Of a stretch of DNA of 64,000 bases, positions 58,130 through 64,000 are shown one piece after another (the stretch's first letter is position 1; each line of letters begins with the position of its first letter). Source of the DNA: Cunninghamia lanceolata (Eukaryota > Streptophyta > Pinopsida > Cupressales > Cupressaceae). The stretch covers positions 3,924,501-3,988,500 of the forward strand of contig BSBN01000233.1 of assembly GCA_027924645.1 (NCBI GenBank), in the 5' to 3' direction. The notes beneath the pieces were generated by a model, which saw nothing but the letters and a program-made list of their open reading frames with translations, was not told the origin of the DNA and searched no databases. A program made the position numbers and the translations under genes.

Positions 58130-58764
58130 CTGGGCCCCGACTATGGCCAGTTGATCAGCCTCAACATTTAACTTCCTTGGGACTACCTATAAGTTGACAG
58201 CATCAAAACTCTCAAATAGGTCCCAAACTCTATGTCTATAATCTCTTAGAAACTAGTTTTAGTTGCACATCTTTCTCTGACTTGGTTGACTACCAACTTG
58301 GTGTCCCCAAAAATTTCCAAATGTTTGATATTTCTCTTCTCAACAATAAGCAAACCATGAACTAATGCCTCATACTCTACTACATTATTGGTGCAAGAAA
58401 AATGTAATTTATGAGCAAAATGCAACTTATTATCATTTGGAGAGACTAGTAAAACCCTTGCACCAACTCCATTTCTGCTCTTCACACCATCAAAGAACAT
58501 TCTCCATGGGCCATTAGAGTCATCATCTAGCTTGAGTACATAAGGGACTAAAGGACTTCCCTCATAGATTATATAGGTGCCCAAGTTAGTTACCTTAGTG
58601 GTATCATAAGGATCAAAATCATGGTGATCCCTTGCCCATTCATCAAGAAATAGATCAAGGGTTGGAAGAGGTGAAGATGTTGCCTCAAGAGGCTTTGAAT
58701 CATGCACTTCCTCAACTAGAATCATAGCATGAGCGTTCACCAGGCTGTGATCATAGTTCTCCAT
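58130..58764 (-). pseudogene. RNase H upstream of RT, element E
   Basis: The frame 58764-58246 and its continuation past a stop to about 58130. After an acidic N-terminal linker come WRMFFDGVKSRNGVGARVLL (first catalytic Asp), NNVVEYEALVHGLLI (Glu), EIFGDTKLVVNQVRER (Asp), YRHRVWDLFESFDAVN and NVEADQLA (last Asp). All four catalytic acids are visible. This is the archaeal/plant-type RNase H that some Tat-lineage gypsy elements acquired. The domain lies between protease and RT rather than after RT as in textbook gypsy order. It would degrade RNA in the RNA-DNA hybrid. Confidence 0.8.
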
Positions 58765-59132
58765 ATGGTAATTTGAAATTCATTCAGCCTTGATGGTGAA
58801 CCTTGTGCGGTTCTCAATAGCATATGAGACCAGTCAAAGGAAAGGTAGCCACCTACCTTGGCTATGAAATCCCTTGATATGCAAATGACAAAGAAGGGAG
58901 GGAGATCAATGACTGAGATGTCTTGACTGAAAGTCAAGTTTGGATAGACATGTAGAATTAGGTCTAGTCCTTTGATCACTTTGATAGTGTTTACAAAGGT
59001 GCCATACAACTGTAATACTCCTGATGAAATAGGGGTATATTTGATGCCTAATGCATTAGTTATCTTCTTGGGCATGACTGAAACACTAGCCCCTGAGTCC
59101 ATCATAAAATTGTGCACCAAAAAATTTGCCAA
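58737..59132 (-). pseudogene. Protease of element E
   Basis: 131-codon frame that overlaps the RNase H frame by 28 bases. The active site reads FMMDSGASVSVMPKKI (D-S-G). Further on is VIDLPPFFVICISRDFIAKV (the usual L-L-[LS]-RD step) and GGYLSFDWSHMLL. It is an aspartic protease that would process gag and pol. The N-terminal part extends past 59132 as a shifted frame. Confidence 0.85.
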
Positions 59133-59179
59133 TGATCAAAGACAAGTAGAAAGGGGATGGATTCTTTGCTAAACTTACT

Positions 59180-59800
59180 TGTTCTTCACTTGGCTGCACA
59201 AGGCTAACATGGCTCTTTTCCTTCTATTTTGCTGATGAGTCAGCTGTTATTGATTCAGATGATGGGAAATGTCTTAAGGATTCTTGTAACATATCCCTTT
59301 GAGAAGGGATTAACATTACCTCCCACATTAAGACATTTATATTTGTTTTCTTCATCTGTTCCACAATATTCAGGGGAACATTGGTTGCCTTATGCATTGA
59401 GGGGATCCATGTTCCCTTCTTTAATTGATCAGTAGCTTGTTTAGGCATTTTTGAGCCCGATGGAATTTCTTTTGCAGTAGTAGATTTACTGCTCTGAATT
59501 GGAATTGTGGCACTGGCCACCTTTACCTTTGAAGTAGGATCCTTTTGTAAAATAGTAGGCATGGGGCTAGCCTCCAACAACCTCTTTTTTGACATGATGT
59601 CTGAAATGGGCATAACAACACTATCCACGGGCTAATTGACAGCACACAAATCTTCAGATGTCCATAGCATCATATTGGCATTAGAGGTAGCCTCATTTGA
59701 TACCTTGGGGTTGTTATTCGCTACCTATGATAATGATGTCTATTGGGTATAAAAGTTTTGCACCATTAAAGCTCTTTCTTGTGCTCCAAAAGCACAAGTG
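59180..59800 (-). pseudogene. Gag-protease linker of element E
   Basis: The frame 59628-59224 (134 codons) is hydrophilic (SSKSTTAKEIPSGSKMPKQA) with a motif (VMLIPSQRDMLQESLRHFPS) like the linker before protease in plant gypsy elements. No enzymatic domain. Confidence 0.55.
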
Positions 59801-61049
59801 GATTGATTGTGCGGTTGGTTGCAGGGGTAGCACCAATCTACCTCTTTGGCTAGATTATTTTGGGTAGGGAATAGGGCTCTAACTAGATTCATAGTCAGGA
59901 TCTATTGTATAGGTCAGACTATTTGCAAAGGCTAAGCAGGATTAGGGTTTTGATATCTATTTTGTTGGTAACCCTAATTCAAGTTCTAATTTCTACTAGG
60001 ATTGTAACCCTGATTCTAATTTTTATTGGATGATTGTCCCTGATTGTAATTCTGATGGGGTTTGGGGGTAGTTTGAATAGCAATTCTATTTACCTTATTG
60101 GTCAAATTAGCCATTAGGGTTTTAAGATCACTCTCTTCTTGAGAAAGAGAGGATGTTGAAGCTTTAGGCTCTGGGATGGGAGCAATAATGGGCTACGAGG
60201 ATGATGAAGGCAACTCTAGAAAAAGGACTACAGGAGGTCTAGAAGTAATTTTCCCAACTTGTATTAAATAGTTTTAAGCTTTTAGTACTGTCTCATAACC
60301 AACCGGTAGGGTTTCAGTACCCATAAACTACATCATCACTGCAATATCATAATTCAAAGCTCTTAAAACTACAAAAAGGCATCTTGTGGAGATGACATGA
60401 GGTTAGTTGGAATTATCTCCCACATCCTTTAGAATCTGAAACTGAAATCTTCTAGTATCTCACTTGGGGCTCTTTTGATCATTACCAGTTATTCCAGTAG
60501 TGAGACATTATCTTCACTCTCTCCAAACTACTTGTAGAGGGCTACTCCTAGCTCATCCTAGTCATGTATTGAAGTAGGGGTTAAGCTCCTAAACCATTGA
60601 AGAGCTCTCCCTTTAAAAGATAAAACCATGAGCCTGACTGGAACATCTTCATGCTAGATATGATGGACTGATCATATGTTAGATATGTCTTTGATGTGGT
60701 CCATCACCCTAAAGGGTGAAATAATTTTAAGAAATGCATCTGGTATATCATTGTATGCATCCAAATCTAAAGAACTACCTCCATTAAATGTCACAAGAGG
60801 CAAATTTCCTACCATCCTAGGGATATTCAAATTTAGTCTAGGAATGTGTAGACTTCTTCTAGTATGTTGAAACCTAACAGGAGGGGGTGTAGACTGAGCT
60901 CTTGGATGAGGTAAAATAGGGCTGCTATTCCTTCTCATAGGAGACCTAGATAACCTAGACCTTCTCCTAGAAGCAACAACAGACAATTCAGTAAATTGAA
61001 AGTTACCTCTTGAAGATGCACTTGTTTTCACAAGCATAAAAGATGGCAC
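59795..61049 (-). pseudogene. Gag of element E
   Basis: Begins with a basic N-terminus (61049-60672, ATG: SRRRSRLSRSPMRRNSSPIL and IPRLNLNIPRMVGNLPLVTF). The capsid part follows with stops and shifts (LSFKGRALQWFRSLTP, then EILEDFSFRF). It ends in a CCHC zinc knuckle at about 59835-59797 (WCYPCNQPHNQSTC, C-x2-C-x3-H-x4-C). Gag would build the particle and package RNA. The copy is disrupted by several frameshifts between about 60.66 and 59.84 kb. The N-terminus aligns with element F's gag fragment. Confidence 0.75.
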
Positions 61050-61162
61050 TCATCAAAACCAGAAGCTTGTAGAGTCACCAAGTGCATGAAATGTCTACCA
61101 AAGTATAGAATACTGAGAAGAACACTAGATTCTCAGCTTGATTCTTTGATTTAGATTTCTCA

Positions 61163-61181
61163 AGGTCCCACCAGGCATGCT
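61163..61181 (-). other. Primer-binding site of element E
   Basis: Minus strand GCATGCCTGGTGGGACCTT, a decayed form of TGGCACGCCCGGTGGGACC, ten bases from the LTR end at 61191. Confidence 0.65.
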
Positions 61182-61328
61182 AGAAACTGTTGTCAATTAG
61201 ATTTGCACCGTGTGTTGGAGAGGTTTAACGCTCCTCAACAATCCAGTGAAACATTGAGATGACCTCTAGGTGTGGGACCCTGCAAGGAGGCCAAATCTCC
61301 AGAGAGAGGCTAGTTCCTTCATTGAATA

Positions 61329-62324
61329 GGTGAGTACAAGATCATGATGGGCCAAACACTACCCCCAAGTGGCAATGTAAATGTGAAAAATAGACTTAAG
61401 TAACTTCATGTCAAAATTGAATGAGTTATCTACATAATATAGAAATAAGGTAGTAATAAAAGTTGCAATAAATTGAATGTAGTTTATGGGCTACTACTTT
61501 TTTTTGAAAATTTTAAAAATAGTTTGGTGAAAATTGGATATTTCAATGAAGCACTACTAAAATTTTTAGAAAACCGTAAAAAGTAGGTGTCATTCTGGCC
61601 AACCTAAGTATGAGAAAAAGATAATATTTTTCCTCCATGATTTGGATTTAATTAAAGGACACATGAGCGGATGTGATGCATATTTTTTTAAAAAAATTAA
61701 GTAAATAAATAATTATTTATGAATTTTTTACTAGCTTTTTTAAAATATAAAAAATTAATTTTCCAGCTAACCTAACTTGGTCAAAAATATATGAAACTAA
61801 ATTTTTTTAAATTTTAATGTATACCCAATAAATCCTAGAATGTGAAGCATCTTTTGGATTTAAAAAAAGATTAATATGTGGAAAGTTATGGATGTTTTTC
61901 AATATGTATATCTATCAGGAAATTAGAATATTGTATGTAGAAAATTAATAATAATTACCTATTAAAATTATTATGAGATGTATATTATATTTTTTGAATC
62001 TTAATAGCTTCCTCTATAAACCCTTTTCATTTGATTAAATTTAGTTACAAAAAATTCTGTTAGCTTCAAGGATGATATTGACAAAAAATTTAGGATAACA
62101 CTAAATGAGTGCTTCTGCAAGTTTCTTTGGCAAGTTTTGGGACTCCCACATGCCAAAATATGAAGTTATCCTAAGTCATTATTGGAGGGAATCCATATTT
62201 GAGCTAGAAATATTAACATCCTTTCCATCCAAATCTAAATATTAGTCTAAATGTTAGAACTTTTTCATCCAACAAGTTTTTTCTCCATTGCCACTGTTTG
62301 GCCCATCATGATCTCACACTCACC
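61329..62324. mobile_element. 1-kb terminal-inverted-repeat element (MITE-like)
   Basis: 996 bp, AT-rich, with no coding frame. The left end begins GGTGAGTACAAGATCATGAT and the right end is its reverse complement with three mismatches over about 30 bp (inner part GGGCCAAACA). A further GTGGCAATG is shared just inside. Flanks TGAATA and CGAATA look like a 6-bp TSD with one change. The empty site is seen in the left LTR copy at about 20295-20305 (CACTGAATAAGGGATTC). It would be moved by a transposase supplied elsewhere. The superfamily is unassigned. Confidence 0.8.
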
Positions 62325-63129
62325 CGAATAAGGGATTCAGCTATTCCTAAGACTAAAACTAATCTATCCACCATTGATTAAAAGAGGAAGAGGGATAAAA
62401 CTATAAATTAATTGAGGTGATACACCAAGTTCAAGTATAAAAGCTCTCTCAGAACTAAGAAGGCACAGAATAAAGAGATACAACTGATCACTCACACAAA
62501 TCTAGAAAATTCTAACAGAGGTAAAGAAAAGAAATAGGCTGAGAGGAAATAAACATTCATAGACAACCAGTTCTAAATTACACAGAGCTAAAATAGCAAA
62601 AAAGGTAAAAACACAGTGTATTTCAACAAAAGGCATAGTTACAGCAGAGGAGGGCTCTGTTTGGAATACAGAAGAATGAAAAGTATCCAACTATTTTCCA
62701 ACCCTCATTACATCTTTTTTACATGCATATGTAGCAATTCATTACATTGACCTCAATCATTTCATCAATAAATTTTCCCCATGGGCCTATCTGAAAGTAT
62801 CCCTACAAAAGGAATGTCTATCTGCAGGAATTCAATGCAAAAAATCTCTTGGATCCTGGAGTAGCTGGGAGATATTTTTCCTCTTTAATGCAAGCAGCTG
62901 ATTCATCACTTGCGACAATTAATGAAAAATATCTAAAATGGAGTAGTTGAGTAGATTAGATTCTGCATTAATGGCTGATGAGTAAATTCAAATGAATTTT
63001 CCCTCCAAAGTCCTTTTTCACGAAGCTTTTACAACACTTCAAATATCTACATTTAGCTATTTAAAGTTTACAATATATTACAATTCTCTATTTCGTTGAT
63101 TTCTATATATTTCAATTTCTAGTCTATAT

Positions 63130-63900
63130 TTTACCCTATCGATAAAATCTACTTATTACAAACCATTATGTTTTGCTCTTTGTATTTTCTCATCTTTATC
63201 GACAACTTTTCCATTTTCTGAATTGTGGCTTGTTCCTTCATTTTTGCCCTTATCAGTAAAAATCCATTTCTCTGAACTATCCTGCTTTGTTATCTTATCT
63301 TCTTTATTGACAAAAATCCATTTTACCAAACTTTTCTCTTTGCCTCCTTTTTCCCTTATCAGCAAAACTTGTCTTAGGCAAACTTTTCTTCATTCATCAC
63401 CTTTTGCCTTTGTCGGCAAAATCTTCTTTTTTCAAACCATTTGGACTTGCCTTTTGCCCTGTCAACAAAAGGTCACTTTTGTGAACTTGGGCCTCTTTAT
63501 CGGTAAAACTTCATTTTTCCAAACTATTTTGCCTTCACTCTTGCTTTATCAACTAAAGTCTGTCGGCGAAACCTTAAAATTTTGAACCAACAATGCCTTA
63601 GCCATTTTCCTTTTATCAGCCCACTTTCCTTTTTTCAAACTCCTCTCAGCCTCCTTCTCTCCTTTCCTTGTCAGAAAAATGTTCTGTCAGCGAACCATGA
63701 AGATTTTGAACTTTATTAAAAGTTTAGGCCTTGCAAACTTTATCGAGAAACTCGCTTCCTTTATTTTTCTGCCTTAGACTATTTTGAAGAAGCTCATCCC
63801 TTGCTTTTGACATCTCTTTAAAAAAACTCATTCCCTCACCCTTTGTCAGCAAATCACCAAGTTGGCAAACTAGTGAAAAAGTGAACTTTTGGAAAGTTTG
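63130..63900. repeat. TATCGGCAAAA-type array in E's right LTR
   Basis: Counterpart of 53790-54590, with cores such as CCCTATCGATAAAATC, CCTTATCAGCAAAACTTG and TTTGTCGGCAAAATC. Units differ by point changes from the left copy but keep order. Confidence 0.7.
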
Positions 63901-64000
63901 CGGAAGATAAACTTTGCTGATAAAGGCCAAAAGGGGGGCAAAAAATAAGCTAAAGGCTTCAAATTTTCTAGGTTTTTCTAGGTTTTTTGCAAGGATTCTC

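Larger units (their letters stand above)
20162..64000 (-). mobile_element. Element E: gypsy element with pol, hosts nested D
   Basis: Minus-strand Ty3/gypsy element. Right (5') LTR starts at 61191 and runs past the window. The interior from 61190 to about 55.0 kb codes for gag, protease, RNase H, RT, second RNase H and integrase. The left (3') LTR is 20162-20584 joined to 53276-about 54.7 kb, split by the 32.7-kb element D. Left LTR positions 20162-20584 match 61191-62615 once the 1-kb TIR element is removed, and 53276 onward matches 62612 onward. The left flank at 20157-20161 (CCTAT) would be the TSD; the right one is off the window. Confidence 0.75.
61191..64000 (-). repeat. Right (5') LTR of element E, partial
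   Basis: Plus strand begins TGTCAATTAGATTTG. It is interrupted at 61329-62324 by a TIR element and runs off the window. It matches the two pieces of the left LTR at 20162-20584 and from 53276. The only long frames (63156-63365, 63223-63585) lie in the TATCGGCAAAA repeat block and are not genes. Confidence 0.75.

Overview
This window looks like nuclear DNA from a seed plant with a large, retrotransposon-packed genome. A gymnosperm is my guess, but nothing in the sequence proves the clade. I found no intact host gene, rRNA, tRNA or CRISPR array. Almost all of the 64 kb is explained by LTR retrotransposons nested in one another. I name them A-G here for reference only. Boundaries come from paired LTRs, primer-binding sites (PBS), polypurine tracts (PPT) and target-site duplications (TSD) read by eye.

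Layout. (1) Positions 1-8197: element A, minus strand, cut by the window start. It has one 5' LTR (7175-8197), a PBS, a long leader and one proline-rich frame with a retrotransposon-type G-patch motif, but no recognisable gag or pol. (2) 8198-11717 and 18623-20161: parts of a plus-strand Ty3/gypsy element F (LTR end, PBS, start of gag), with a very diverged tandem array at about 10.1-11.5 kb. F, or its flank, is interrupted by element G (11718-18617, TSD TCTTC), a minus-strand Ty1/copia-type element with no visible coding capacity. (3) 20162 to the window end: element E, a minus-strand Ty3/gypsy element carrying gag, protease, an RNase H placed before RT, RT, a degenerate second RNase H, and integrase (61.0 to 55.1 kb). 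Its left LTR was split by element D (20585-53275). Its right LTR (from 61191, running off the window) was split by a 1-kb terminal-inverted-repeat element (61329-62324).

(4) Element D, plus strand, has 4.8-kb LTRs and only about 2.4 kb of internal sequence with a decayed gag. Its LTRs carry a fragment resembling the TPR domain of plant serine/threonine protein phosphatase 5, and a 206-codon frame of unknown origin. (5) D's left LTR was itself broken twice. Element B (22831-32154, TSD CTTGG) has two 3241-bp LTRs and a gag-only frame with two CCHC-like knuckles. Element C (33996 to about 45430) is a minus-strand gypsy element whose 5' LTR-PBS-leader end appears to have been inverted.

The implied order of events is F, then E, then D, then B and C, with G in F/flank and the TIR element in E as side events. 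No element looks able to move on its own. E has the fullest set of domains but is broken by stops and frameshifts. B looks youngest by LTR similarity but encodes only a gag-like product, so it would need proteins from another element.
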